64,000 bases of DNA from Synechococcus sp. CC9605 (GTDB taxonomy: Bacteria > Cyanobacteriota > Cyanobacteriia > PCC-6307 > Cyanobiaceae): positions 2,046,001 to 2,110,000 of the forward strand of contig NC_007516.1 of NCBI RefSeq assembly GCF_000012625.1, given 5' to 3'. Of this stretch, positions 17,083 through 25,781 are shown piece by piece. The position numbers and the translations under genes are program-made. Every line of letters begins with the position of its first letter. Within the stretch, counting starts at the first letter, position 1. The notes beneath the pieces were generated by a model. That model was not told the DNA's origin, did not search any database, and saw only the letters and a list, made by a program, of their open reading frames with translations.

Positions 17083-17258
17083 CAAAGGAGCCCCCGACGA
17101 CGAAGAACACGCTTGAGAGCTTTAGAGGTGTGTGAATCCAGGTCCACCTCATCAAGAGCTGACCTCAAGCGAACACGGAAATCCTTTTGATCCAGTCGCT
17201 GGATCGCGTAATCCAAAACACTGATCTCAGACCGTTCCGCCGCGGCCAAAGCACCCAT
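17082..17258 (-). CDS. Small protein coupled to the terS-like gene
   Basis: This 58-residue frame starts at ATG 17258 and ends TGA at 17082-17084, overlapping the terS-like start. It is charged and probably helical (AIQRLDQKDFRVRLRSAL) with a basic end (KALKRVLRRRGLL). The overlap and codon bias suggest a real gene. A role with TerS, such as a packaging partner or regulator, is inferred from position. Its start lies two bases from the TTTGTCCTGA pair, which could therefore control its promoter. Confidence 0.5.
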   Translation of the reverse strand: MGALAAAERSEISVLDYAIQRLDQKDFRVRLRSALDEVDLDSHTSKALKRVLRRRGLL

Positions 17259-17261
17259 GAA

Positions 17262-17301
17262 TTTGTCCTGAAATTTGTCCTGATTAGCAAGCAGGACAAT
17301 T
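17262..17301 (+). repeat. TTTGTCCTGA pair, probable integrase arm sites (right end)
   Basis: Copies are at 17262-17271 and 17274-17283, same orientation and spacing as at the left end. An inverted partial copy (AGGACAATT) lies at 17293-17301. All lie just inside the right att repeat. Confidence 0.7.
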
Positions 17302-17325
17302 CAAGGATAGCGAGAACCCATGCCT

Positions 17326-17377
17326 TGGAATAGTTGAGGGGGCCTTCCAGCCCCCATGAGTCATTTGGGTGATAAGG
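17326..17377 (+). repeat. Right attachment-site repeat, next to the tmRNA 3' end (attR candidate)
   Basis: It is the direct repeat of 9106-9157. On the minus strand it immediately follows the tmRNA gene and includes a strong hairpin (GGGGGCTGGAAGGCCCCC), probably the tmRNA terminator or 3' structure. Insertion here leaves the tmRNA gene intact. Confidence 0.85.
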
Positions 17378-17382
17378 CTGAC

Positions 17383-17643
17383 CTCACCCCATCTCCCTTA
17401 AAGGGTCAGGCAGCAACAGGGGCTGCTTGACGGGAGAAACGAACGATGTTGTTCGCAGTTACGGGTTTGCTCTCACCGAGCAGGCTTCAGTCACCCTCCT
17501 CATGCCCCGTCGAAACCATTGCAGCCCCGTGAGGGGGAATGGAGCTGAGCGGAATCGAACCGCTGTCCGAAACACTGGTGTGGATCACCTAGTCCGACGA
17601 AGCCGGACCCTGTCATTCTGACAGGAGTGGTGACCTGGAGCAC
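17383..17643 (-). ncRNA. ssrA: Circularly permuted two-piece tmRNA
   Basis: Reading the minus strand, the acceptor half comes first, with GGTTCGATTCCGCTCAGCTCC ending at 17541. A 12-nt spacer follows, then the coding half starts GGGGCTGCAATGG at 17528. GGGGCTG pairs with CAGCTCC to make the acceptor stem, which shows the permuted order. The tag frame at 17406-17456 encodes ANNIVRFSRQAAPVAA and a stop. The RNA rescues stalled ribosomes and tags incomplete proteins for degradation. CCA is not encoded. Outer ends are approximate. Confidence 0.92.
17406..17456 (-). other. tmRNA proteolysis-tag reading frame
   Basis: The resume codon GCG is followed by codons for NNIVRFSRQAAPVAA and TGA. This tag is the form known from marine Synechococcus and Prochlorococcus. 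The AA end is recognised by Clp-type proteases. Confidence 0.92.
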
Positions 17644-17649
17644 AAGGCC

Positions 17650-18792
17650 TTGGGTCGAACAAACCGGCTATCCGCTGTGGCAGTTGTGCCACAAGGCCTG
17701 GAAGCAGCCGCTGGCGAAGAACTCAGCGCCTTTGGCGCCCATACCGTGAAAGCTGGCAGACGTGCCGTCAGCTTCCAGGCAGACATGGCCTGTCTCTACC
17801 GGCTGCACCTCCAGGCTCGACTGCCCTTCCGGCTGTTGCGCCAGGTGGCACGCTTCCCCTGCCAGGGCCGGGATGACCTCTACGACGGAATCCGCCACGC
17901 CCTCAACTGGGAGCGCTGGCTGCATCCCTCGATGACCTTCCGCGTGGATGTAACCGGAACGGCACCAGGGCTGAACCACAGCCATTTCACGGCTTTACAG
18001 GTCAAAAACGCCCTTGTGGATGCACAACGGGATCTCTGGGGGGAACGTTCCTCGATCGATCTCGACAACCCCGACCTCTCCTTGCACCTCCACCTCGGCC
18101 GCGGAGAAGCACAGCTGAGCCTCGATGGCAGTGGCGGCAGCCTGCACCGCCGCGGCTACAGGGCCGCCATGGGTGCCGCACCCTTGAAGGAGAACTTGGC
18201 CGCTGGGCTGATTCGCTTAACGGGCTGGGATGGGAGCGAGCCCCTCGTGGACCCCTGCTGTGGGTCTGGTGTGCTGCTGATCGAAGCGGCTCTGGCAGCC
18301 TTACAACAAGCCCCGGGATTGGAGCGCCGCTTTGCCCTAGAGGGCTGGGCCGATTTCCAGCCCGACCTGTGGGACAAAGAAGTCGATCGCGCCCGGCAAC
18401 GCCGCAGGGGAGACCTCACACTTCCCCTGCTCTTGGGGATTGAGACAGATCCCACCATTGCCGATCAGGCCCGCGCCAACGTGGAGGCCGCCGGGCTGGG
18501 TGGAGTCATCCGCATCTACACCGGATCATTCCAAGCCGAAGCGCTACCTGACGGCCCGGGGGTGTTGGTGTGCAACCCGCCCTACGGCCAGCGCATCGGT
18601 GACGAACAGGAGCTTGATGCGCTGTATGGCGCCCTGGGTCAATTCGTTCGGCAGGAAGCTTCCGGCTGGCAACTGTGGCTGCTGAGTGGCAATCCAAAGC
18701 TCACCGGTGCGCTGCGGCTTAAAGCATCACGCCGAATTCCTGTAAGCAATGGCGGCATCGATTGCCGCTGGCTTCAATACGAGATTCGCTGA
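17650..18792 (+). CDS. THUMP-domain 23S rRNA guanine-N2 methyltransferase, RlmL/YcbY-like
   Basis: This RNA methyltransferase of about 380 residues has an N-terminal THUMP-type domain (ACLYRLHLQARLPFRLLRQV, then FRVDVTGT and HFTALQVKNALVD). The catalytic SAM domain carries the PLVDPCCGSGVLLIEAAL binding loop and the NPPYGQR motif typical of N2-guanine or N6-adenine methylation. It corresponds to the first half of E. coli RlmL. Possible starts are TTG at 17650 or GTG at 17677; related proteins begin near the AVVPQGLEA segment. It is divergent from the tmRNA gene with little space between. Confidence 0.85.
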   Translation: MGRTNRLSAVAVVPQGLEAAAGEELSAFGAHTVKAGRRAVSFQADMACLYRLHLQARLPFRLLRQVARFPCQGRDDLYDGIRHALNWERWLHPSMTFRVDVTGTAPGLNHSHFTALQVKNALVDAQRDLWGERSSIDLDNPDLSLHLHLGRGEAQLSLDGSGGSLHRRGYRAAMGAAPLKENLAAGLIRLTGWDGSEPLVDPCCGSGVLLIEAALAALQQAPGLERRFALEGWADFQPDLWDKEVDRARQRRRGDLTLPLLLGIETDPTIADQARANVEAAGLGGVIRIYTGSFQAEALPDGPGVLVCNPPYGQRIGDEQELDALYGALGQFVRQEASGWQLWLLSGNPKLTGALRLKASRRIPVSNGGIDCRWLQYEIR

Positions 18793-19541
18793 AAACGCTT
18801 GCTCCAATCCGCAACAATCAGCGAACCGTTAACCAAAAGATCCCCAGATGCAGAGACCTGCGTGGTGAAAACGGCAGCGGGGTCAAGCATCGAAAGATTC
18901 CTCTCCCAAGACGCATACAGCTCGCGATGAATGGATTGAGCGATGGCCTCTGGAGCCAAAAAGTATTTATTTCGACACTGCTCAAGCCTTCGCGAGTTCG
19001 AGCTCCTCTTTTGCTTACGAACAGCCAGCTGCCGAGCTGTATCGAAAAAATTGCAGTTCACTGTGTTAACAAGAATGCGCTTGAAACGCATGAAAAATCG
19101 GCGTTGAAGATAAAATCGCATCATCTGATCATTCTCCGAAGCAATCTGCAAACTGGCAAACGATCGCTTTCCCCGCTTTGAAGCCATGCGTTTTTTTTCA
19201 ATATTTTTTCCAAGCCGAATTGCCCTCAATGCTTCACGCATTCTCAAGGAGCGTGGATAGCAAGAAGGATCAATACCAAGCAACACCTGATATAGGTCCA
19301 CATGCAGCAACACATGGCGAGGCAACGAATCCTCAAGCATCAGCGACTTGACATGCCTGGCCTGAAAAAATGACTTCTTCCGAAGAGCTTTCTTGAAATC
19401 CGGATATTCAACGCAGGTCTTGTCTTTGCAAGATTTTCCAAAGCAAGACTGATACTCAGCACCAAACAAAGGCAAGTTTACTTTGTAAGCCGCTTGAAGG
19501 ATCGAAGATTTTCCCGATCCACAAGGACCGGCAACAATCAT
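18774..19541 (-). CDS. P-loop protein of unknown role
   Basis: This 255-residue protein has a Walker A motif at the very N-terminus (IVAGPCGSGKSSIL) and otherwise very basic sequence. A stretch LLHVDLYQVLLG may be the second acidic motif. The pattern is like small kinases or zeta-toxin-type P-loop enzymes, but no specific family is clear. A cysteine group (CFGKSCKDKTC) is notable. ATG at 19541 leaves only a few residues before the P-loop; an upstream extension without a usual start codon is possible. Its end overlaps the end of the convergent methyltransferase gene. It is AT-richer than its neighbours. Confidence 0.55.
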   Translation of the reverse strand: MIVAGPCGSGKSSILQAAYKVNLPLFGAEYQSCFGKSCKDKTCVEYPDFKKALRKKSFFQARHVKSLMLEDSLPRHVLLHVDLYQVLLGIDPSCYPRSLRMREALRAIRLGKNIEKKRMASKRGKRSFASLQIASENDQMMRFYLQRRFFMRFKRILVNTVNCNFFDTARQLAVRKQKRSSNSRRLEQCRNKYFLAPEAIAQSIHRELYASWERNLSMLDPAAVFTTQVSASGDLLVNGSLIVADWSKRFQRISY

Positions 19542-19696
19542 CAATGTGTCGGCATCAGGCTCGATGCGATGCTTCCTTTTGTTCGACCAAAAAAAGAGCC
19601 AGTTTCTGAGCCGTCAACAGTTTTAAACAGCCCCAAATATCCACGGCCCGAACGTTAAAGCGAGATTAACGCAGCCTTAAGCATTCGCAAAAACGT

Positions 19697-20083
19697 TCAA
19701 ACGCGTCCCATGACTGCCCGTACCGTTTTCATCAGTCCCTCCAGCGTCTGCGGCAGGAACGGCCCCTTCAGCACCTGGCCGCCAATGCGCAAACTGATGC
19801 CCGCCAGCACCAGATTGGCCACGGCAAGGCTCAACAGAGCACGCATCCACTCCAGATCCCACTGGGCCTGAATCCACAACAGCAACGATGCTTGGCCCGC
19901 CAGCAAGGCCAGGAACATGGCGGTGCCGCCAATGGCGAGGAACAAGCCACCGCTGATCAGTCGACGTTTCTCCCGATCCACTTCCTGCAAAGCAATCCGC
20001 ACATGCAGATCCATCACTGACGCCGCCAGTGCTGTCACCCGACCTGCCGCTCCAAATCCGCGGGGAGAGTCCTGATCAGCCAT
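19697..20083 (-). CDS. Phage holin superfamily-like membrane protein
   Basis: This 128-residue protein has an N-terminal amphipathic region, then two strongly hydrophobic segments (GGLFLAIGGTAMFLALLA and ALLSLAVANLVLAGISLRI). The layout matches the Phage_holin_3_6/DUF1469 family, common chromosomal proteins despite the name. It overlaps the upstream gene by one base (TGATG), so the pair is an operon. The partner is also a membrane-tethered protein of the type often found beside this family, with a probable envelope role. Confidence 0.65.
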   Translation of the reverse strand: MADQDSPRGFGAAGRVTALAASVMDLHVRIALQEVDREKRRLISGGLFLAIGGTAMFLALLAGQASLLLWIQAQWDLEWMRALLSLAVANLVLAGISLRIGGQVLKGPFLPQTLEGLMKTVRAVMGRV

Positions 20084-20505
20084 CAGGAACGCCTCCCCCC
20101 GCGAAGCATGCTGCCCAGCAGCAACCCAACACCTAGAGCAACACCCACAGCCAGCAGTGGTCGCTGGCGCACAGGCGCCTCGATCTTCGGCCGAAGGGTG
20201 CTGTTCAACTCATCCAGCAGCTGTTCCAGTTGCTCTTCGAGGGGATCCAGGCTGTCGGCCCAGTCGCGACTTCGATCAGTGGCGCTGTGGAGAAGTTCCT
20301 CCAGTTGCTCCCGAACCCCTTGGGGCGTCAGGCCTGTGTTCTGTTCGATCAACCGAACCAACTCATCCACACTCCCCCGGGTGGCTTCAAGGGTGTGCTC
20401 AGCAAGATCCGGCCAGCGCTCCTGAATCGTCGGCAGCAGGCTTTCAAACCGCTCACGGAAGTGGTGCTCGAATCTGCCGTTGGATTGCGGCGATGGCGAG
20501 GCCAT
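20083..20505 (-). CDS. DUF883/ElaB-like membrane-anchored helical protein
   Basis: This 140-residue protein is mostly long amphipathic helix (QLEELLHSATDRSRDWADSL and following) and ends in one glycine-rich membrane segment (LLAVGVALGVGLLLGSMLRG). This resembles YqjD/ElaB-type proteins. It is the first gene of a pair with the holin-like protein. Confidence 0.6.
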   Translation of the reverse strand: MASPSPQSNGRFEHHFRERFESLLPTIQERWPDLAEHTLEATRGSVDELVRLIEQNTGLTPQGVREQLEELLHSATDRSRDWADSLDPLEEQLEQLLDELNSTLRPKIEAPVRQRPLLAVGVALGVGLLLGSMLRGGRRS

Positions 20506-20564
20506 AAAGACCGTTGGCAGGACGCTTTAGAAGGGTAGGGAGACTGAAGGCTGAGGGAAAGTCT

Positions 20565-20921
20565 TTGCAGCGATACGCCCTCCTGCGTCACACCGGAGCA
20601 CCGGACGACCCCTCTGGTTGCCATTTCGATCTACTGCTGGAGGACGGGCCCAATTGTCGAACTTGGCGGCTGGCCACAGTGCCGCAGCTCAACGCAGAGG
20701 CCCAACCAGCGGTTCCGCTGCCGGCCCATCGAAAGGTCTGGCTGGAAATTCGCAGTGCTGCCGTTTCAGGCAATCGGGGCTGGGCTGAACGGATCTATAC
20801 CGGCAGCTACAGCGGCGTGCTCCCCAAGGCCACGGATGCAGACGTGACCCTGCAGCTCGAGGGCGATCTTCAGGGCTGCCTGCGCATCTCAGCTGGGCAC
20901 TGCTCATTATCGAACCCTTGA
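20565..20921 (+). CDS. LigD phosphoesterase-like domain protein
   Basis: This stand-alone domain of about 118 residues has the pattern of the 3'-phosphoesterase domain of LigD: RYALLRHT, then CHFDLLLEDG, then AHRKVWLEI. In LigD these histidine and acidic positions bind metal and trim 3' ends. The protein is shorter than usual and its activity is not certain. TTG at 20565 fits the domain edge; TTG at 20514 is a longer choice. It lies just upstream of smc on the same strand. Confidence 0.55.
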   Translation: MQRYALLRHTGAPDDPSGCHFDLLLEDGPNCRTWRLATVPQLNAEAQPAVPLPAHRKVWLEIRSAAVSGNRGWAERIYTGSYSGVLPKATDADVTLQLEGDLQGCLRISAGHCSLSNP

Positions 20922-20971
20922 GCTTTTCGTGGGTTCCGCTAGTTTCGGCCTGCTAACAGCCCCGGATCCTG

Positions 20972-23900
20972 TTGGTTCATATCAATCAGGTTGGGCTGAC
21001 GCACTTCAAATCGTTCGGCGGAGCGATGACGATCCCTCTCGAGGAGGGATTCACCGTCGTGACCGGACCCAATGGCTCCGGCAAGAGCAACATCCTCGAC
21101 GGTGTTCTGTTCTGCCTGGGCCTGGCCACCAGCCGTGGCATGCGGGCTGACCGCCTGCCGGACCTGGTCAACAGCGGCATGCTCAAGGCTGGCAAGGCCG
21201 CTGAAACAACCGTCAGCGTCCGCTTTGATCTAAGCGACTGGACACCTGATGCCGCCGAGGAAGGCCTGGAGGCACCGGCGGAGGGGCCCTGGATTCAACC
21301 GGGGCAAAAAGAATGGACGGTGACCCGCAAACTGCGGGTGATGCCAGGGGGCTCCTACAGCTCCAGCTACAGCGCCGACGGGGTGACCTGCAACCTGCAG
21401 CAGCTGCAGACCCAGCTGCGCCGACTCCGGATTGATCCCGAGGGCAGCAACGTGGTGATGCAGGGGGACGTCACCCGCATCGTGTCGATGAGCAACCGCG
21501 ACCGCCGCGGCCTGATCGATGAATTGGCCGGTGTTGCCTTGTTCGACACCCGGATCGAACAGACCCGCCGCAAACTTGATGACGTGCAGGAGCGCCAGGA
21601 GCGCTGCCGGATCATTGAGCAGGAACTGCTGGCCAGCCGCCAACGGCTGGAGAAGGACTGCGCCAAGGCCCGGCAGTACCAGGAGCTCAGGGAACGGCTG
21701 CAGCTGGGGCGACGCCAAGAAATGGTGCTGGCCTACGAAGCCGCCCAGCAGGCCCTCAAGGATCTGGCCACGCGCCAACAGGCGCTGGAAGCCCAGGAGC
21801 AGAAAGACGCCGCGGCCATCGCCAGCGGCCGGGAGCAGCTGAACAAAGCTGTGGCCGAACTGGAGCAGCTCCAGGAGCAAGTGAAGGCCCTGGGGGAAGA
21901 CCAGCTGCTGGCGGTTCAGGCGGAACTGGCTGGCCTCGACACCAGCAGCCGCGAACTGGAGCGCCAGGCCAGCCTCCACCAGGAGGAAGGCCAGAAACTG
22001 CAGGCGCAGCGCCATGACCTCGCCACCCGTCGCCAGCAGTGGCAGCTGCAATCACGGGAGCTGGAACGCGATCCCCATCAGGATGCCCTGAGCGCCGCAG
22101 ACGACAACTGCAAAGCCGCTGAAGCGGCGGTGGAGATGTCCCGTCGCCGGCTGGCGGATGTGGCAGGCCGCTCCGGCGCCTGGGTGGAGGAACAGAAGCG
22201 CCGCAGCCGTCGCCGGCAGGAGTTGCAAAGCAGCGTCGCTCCCTTATCGGAGGAACAGCAGCAGTTGCAGGAACGGCTGCGCCAGGAACGGGAACGACTG
22301 GAGGAGCTCACCCAGGAGCAGCAGCAGGACGGCGCCGATGGCGACGCCGTGCAGCAACAGCTCGCAACCCTGGAGGAGACCTGGCAAACCCTGCTGCAAG
22401 CCATTGCCGACGGCAAACAGGAGCTCCAGCAGACCGCCGAATCCCTGGCCATCCAACAGCGCACCCGCAGCCGACTGGAACAGGAGCAGACCCGTTTGGA
22501 ACGGGAGATCGCTCGCCTGGAGAGCCGGCGGGATGCCCTTCAGGAAAGCCGCGGCACCGGCGCCCTGCGCCTGCTGCTGGAGGCCGGCCTCGATGGCATC
22601 CACGGCCCTGTAGCCCAGCTGGGGGAGGTGGAGGATCGTCATCGCCTCGCCCTGGAAGTGGCCGCAGGGGCCCGTCTCGGACAGGTGGTGGTCGACGACG
22701 ACCGCATTGCCGCCCGCGCCATCGAACTGCTCAAGAGCCGCCGTGCCGGCCGGCTCACCTTCCTGCCCCTGAACAAGATCCGCGCTCCTGGTGGCGGGGG
22801 CTCATCGGCCGCCTTTGCCCGGGGAGCACGCCCAGGTGGGGACAGCGGCGCTGGACTGATCGGCCGGGCCGTGGAACTGGTGCGGTTCGAGCCCGTCTAC
22901 GACCAGGTGTTCGCCTACGTCTTCGGGGACACCTTGGTGTTCTCCGACCTGGCCAGCGCCCGCCAACAACTGGGCCGTTCCAGAGCTGTGACCCTGGACG
23001 GGGAGCTGCTGGAGAAGAGCGGCGCCATGACCGGCGGTAGCTTCTCCCAGCGCAGCAGCAGCCTGAGCTTCGGCCGCAGCAGCGATCAGGACGAAGCCGA
23101 ACCCCTGCGGCGGCGCCTGCTGGAACTAGGGGAATCCCTGGTGGCCTGCCGGCGGGAGGAGTCGAAGCTGGCGCAACTGATCGAGCAGCAGAAACCCCAG
23201 CTGCGCGAACTGGAAAAGCAACAGGCGACATTAATCGCCGAGCGCAATGCCGCGCGGCGCAACCACGGCCCCTTGCTCGAGCGCAGCCGCCAGCGGGCCG
23301 AACGGCTCAGCAGATTGCAGCAGGACCAGACCGAGCAACAGCAGCGGCTCGAAGCCATCAGCGCTGCACTCACCCCACTCACCGCTGAGCTCCAGGCCTT
23401 GGATGAGGCAGAGCGCAACAGCGGCAACAACGACGATGCCGCCGCCTGGGCCCAACTGCAAACGGAGCAGGAAGCCGCCGACCAACGGCTGGAGGCGGCC
23501 CGCAGCGAACGCGACCAGCGGCTGAATGCCCGCCGTGAACGGCAACTGGCGATTGAACGACTGGGGGACCAGGAGAAGGCCCTGGCCGCCGAAGAAGCCC
23601 GATTGCAGGAGGGTGTGAAGGCCCTGGCCAGCGCCCATGGAGCCTGGCGCCAGCAGCAGAGCGACCTCCAGGACAAGCGGAAACAGCTCGAGCAGCAGCA
23701 GAGCGACCTGCAGGAGCGCTTCGGAAGCCAGCGCCGGGCCAGAGATGCCGCAGAAGCCGAGGTAGGCCGCCAGCGTCAGGCCCTGCAGCAGGCTGAATGG
23801 AACCTGGAACGGCTCAAGGAAGACCGCGAGGGATTGATCGAGGAGCAGCGCAGCGGTGCGGTGCGCCTGCAGGAGATGGAGCAGGCCCTGCCGGACCCAA

Positions 23901-24580
23901 GGCCGGAGATCCCAGATTCCTTGCGCCTGGCAGGGCTCGAGGCCTTGCAGGCCGATCTGCAGGCCATCCAACAGCGCATGGAAGCGCTGGAGCCCGTGAA
24001 CATGCTGGCGCTGGAGGAACTGGAGGCCCTCGAAGAGCGGCTCAACGAACTGAACGAACGGCTCGAGGTACTCAACAGCGAGCGGGAGGAACTGCTGCTG
24101 CGGATCGAAACCGTGGCCACCCTGCGCCAGGACGCCTTCATGGAGGCCTTCACTGCCGTGGATGGCCATTTCCGCGAGATCTTCGCCTCACTTTCCGATG
24201 GTGATGGTCACCTGCAACTGGAGAACCCGGATGAGCCCCTGGAAGGGGGCCTCACCCTGGTGGCCCATCCCAAGGGCAAAACCGTGCGGCGCCTGGCCTC
24301 GATGTCGGGTGGGGAGAAATCACTCACCGCCCTGAGCTTCCTGTTTGCCCTGCAGCGCTTCCGGCCGTCGCCCTTCTATGCCCTCGACGAGGTGGACAGC
24401 TTCCTCGACGGCGTGAATGTGGAGCGTCTCGCAGCCCTGATCGCCCGTCAGGCCGAGGCAGCCCAGTTCATGGTGGTCAGCCACCGCCGGCCGATGATCG
24501 GCGCAGCCCAGCGCACCATCGGGGTGACCCAGGCCCGCGGCGCCCACACCCAGGTGGTGGGTTTACCGGACGCCGCCTGA
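20972..24580 (+). CDS. smc: Chromosome segregation protein SMC
   Basis: This 1,202-residue condensin ATPase compacts and organises DNA as a dimer. Walker A is GPNGSGKSNILDGVLFCLGL near residue 30. Two long glutamine-rich coiled coils flank a hinge at about 510-680 (glycine-rich loop GAMTGGSFSQRSS at its end). The C-terminal signature MSGGEKSLTALSFLFALQRF and Walker B FYALDEVDSFLD complete the head. It starts with TTG at 20972. The N-terminus MVHINQVGLTHFKSF is typical of cyanobacterial SMC. Confidence 0.95.
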   Translation: MVHINQVGLTHFKSFGGAMTIPLEEGFTVVTGPNGSGKSNILDGVLFCLGLATSRGMRADRLPDLVNSGMLKAGKAAETTVSVRFDLSDWTPDAAEEGLEAPAEGPWIQPGQKEWTVTRKLRVMPGGSYSSSYSADGVTCNLQQLQTQLRRLRIDPEGSNVVMQGDVTRIVSMSNRDRRGLIDELAGVALFDTRIEQTRRKLDDVQERQERCRIIEQELLASRQRLEKDCAKARQYQELRERLQLGRRQEMVLAYEAAQQALKDLATRQQALEAQEQKDAAAIASGREQLNKAVAELEQLQEQVKALGEDQLLAVQAELAGLDTSSRELERQASLHQEEGQKLQAQRHDLATRRQQWQLQSRELERDPHQDALSAADDNCKAAEAAVEMSRRRLADVAGRSGAWVEEQKRRSRRRQELQSSVAPLSEEQQQLQERLRQERERLEELTQEQQQDGADGDAVQQQLATLEETWQTLLQAIADGKQELQQTAESLAIQQRTRSRLEQEQTRLEREIARLESRRDALQESRGTGALRLLLEAGLDGIHGPVAQLGEVEDRHRLALEVAAGARLGQVVVDDDRIAARAIELLKSRRAGRLTFLPLNKIRAPGGGGSSAAFARGARPGGDSGAGLIGRAVELVRFEPVYDQVFAYVFGDTLVFSDLASARQQLGRSRAVTLDGELLEKSGAMTGGSFSQRSSSLSFGRSSDQDEAEPLRRRLLELGESLVACRREESKLAQLIEQQKPQLRELEKQQATLIAERNAARRNHGPLLERSRQRAERLSRLQQDQTEQQQRLEAISAALTPLTAELQALDEAERNSGNNDDAAAWAQLQTEQEAADQRLEAARSERDQRLNARRERQLAIERLGDQEKALAAEEARLQEGVKALASAHGAWRQQQSDLQDKRKQLEQQQSDLQERFGSQRRARDAAEAEVGRQRQALQQAEWNLERLKEDREGLIEEQRSGAVRLQEMEQALPDPRPEIPDSLRLAGLEALQADLQAIQQRMEALEPVNMLALEELEALEERLNELNERLEVLNSEREELLLRIETVATLRQDAFMEAFTAVDGHFREIFASLSDGDGHLQLENPDEPLEGGLTLVAHPKGKTVRRLASMSGGEKSLTALSFLFALQRFRPSPFYALDEVDSFLDGVNVERLAALIARQAEAAQFMVVSHRRPMIGAAQRTIGVTQARGAHTQVVGLPDAA

Positions 24581-24646
24581 ACGATCGGAGTTTTCGCTGT
24601 GCAATCTGAACGTGACAGGCGGAACCCCTGCGCCACAATGATCTGA

Positions 24647-25756
24647 ATGTCCATGGCCGAGGGCCCGCGCTTGACCCCGACCCCTACCCCAAACGACGCC
24701 ATCACCACCGGCGTGCCCAGCGATCGACTCTGGTTGCGCTCCGAACTGATGGGCACCCAGGTGATCACCCGTGACACCGGCCGCCGCCTGGGGGTGGTGG
24801 GTGAAGTGATCGTCGATATCGACCGCCGTGAAGTGGTGGCCGTGGGGCTGCGGGACAATCCCCTGACCCGGTTCCTGCCAGGCCTGCCGCGCTGGATGCC
24901 GCTGGACCGGATCCGTCAGGTGGGCGATGTGATCCTGGTGGATTCGGCCGATTCCCTCAGCGAGAACTTCAACCCCGAGCGCTACAGCCGGGTGATCAAC
25001 TGCCAGGTGATCACTGAGTCGGGCGAGCAGCTGGGGCGGGTGCTCGGCTTCGCCTTCGACATCGAAACCGGAGAGCTCGCCACCCTGGTGATGGGCGCCC
25101 TGGGCGTGCCCCTGTTGGGGGAAGGAGTGCTGAGCACCTGGGAAATGCCTGTGGAGGAGATCGTCAGCAGTGGCCCGGATCGGATCATTGTTTACGAAGG
25201 TGCCGAAGACAAGCTCAAACAGCTGAACAGCGGGGTGCTTGAGAAGCTGGGAGTCGGTGGTCCCAGCTGGGAAGAGCAGGAGCGGGAGCGGTACCGCGTC
25301 AATCTGGTGCCCGTGGAAAATCAGCTCACCTCCGGACAACCCCAGGAGCAAGAGCAACGGCGTCTTCAGGCTTCAGAAGCCGAACGGTTTGAGGCTGATG
25401 CGGAACTGGAATATGTGGAGCTGGAGGACCGGCGACAGGAGTCGATGCAGCAACGCCGCTACCTCGATGAGCCCCAGCGGTACGACGAGCAGCCTTACAC
25501 CGAGCCTCCTCGCTACGACGAGCGGCCGCCTGAGCGAGCACGGACCTACAACGAACCTGCACCCTTCGAGCAGCAGCCTGCCTACGAAGAACAGGCTGCT
25601 TATGAAGAACAGCCTGCTTACGAGGAACAGCCTCCGCGGCGTGCCATGCCAGCCTCCCGCCGCGCGGTTCAGCAGTCCGGCGAACCTCTCGATGTGGAAC
25701 CGATGGAGGATTCAGCGCCCCAGCGCCGGAGCCAGGATCTCGACGATCCCTGGTGA
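24647..25756 (+). CDS. PRC-barrel domain protein with repetitive acidic tail
   Basis: This 369-residue protein has two PRC-barrel domains in the N-terminal half (RLGVVGEVIVDIDRREVVAV and QLGRVLGFAFDIETGELATL). PRC barrels often mediate protein or RNA contacts. The second half is glutamine-, glutamate- and tyrosine-rich and probably disordered, with three PAYEEQ-type repeats near 305-325. It is a conserved neighbour of smc in cyanobacteria by my recollection. The function is not known. ATG at 24647 and a second ATG six bases later are both possible. Confidence 0.75.
   Translation: MSMAEGPRLTPTPTPNDAITTGVPSDRLWLRSELMGTQVITRDTGRRLGVVGEVIVDIDRREVVAVGLRDNPLTRFLPGLPRWMPLDRIRQVGDVILVDSADSLSENFNPERYSRVINCQVITESGEQLGRVLGFAFDIETGELATLVMGALGVPLLGEGVLSTWEMPVEEIVSSGPDRIIVYEGAEDKLKQLNSGVLEKLGVGGPSWEEQERERYRVNLVPVENQLTSGQPQEQEQRRLQASEAERFEADAELEYVELEDRRQESMQQRRYLDEPQRYDEQPYTEPPRYDERPPERARTYNEPAPFEQQPAYEEQAAYEEQPAYEEQPPRRAMPASRRAVQQSGEPLDVEPMEDSAPQRRSQDLDDPW
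25577..25630 (+). repeat. Three tandem 18-bp repeats encoding (P/A)AYEEQ
   Basis: Units 25577-25594, 25595-25612 and 25613-25630 each end with GA(A/G)GAACAG. They lie in the disordered tail of the PRC-barrel gene and are prone to slippage in multiples of six codons. Confidence 0.7.
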
Positions 25757-25781
25757 ACGGATCTAAGGCGCCGACAATTGT

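Noticed and set aside
21230-24169. Long minus-strand frames across smc, up to 312 codons
   Set aside because: They are mirror frames caused by the strong codon bias and low complexity of the SMC coiled coil.
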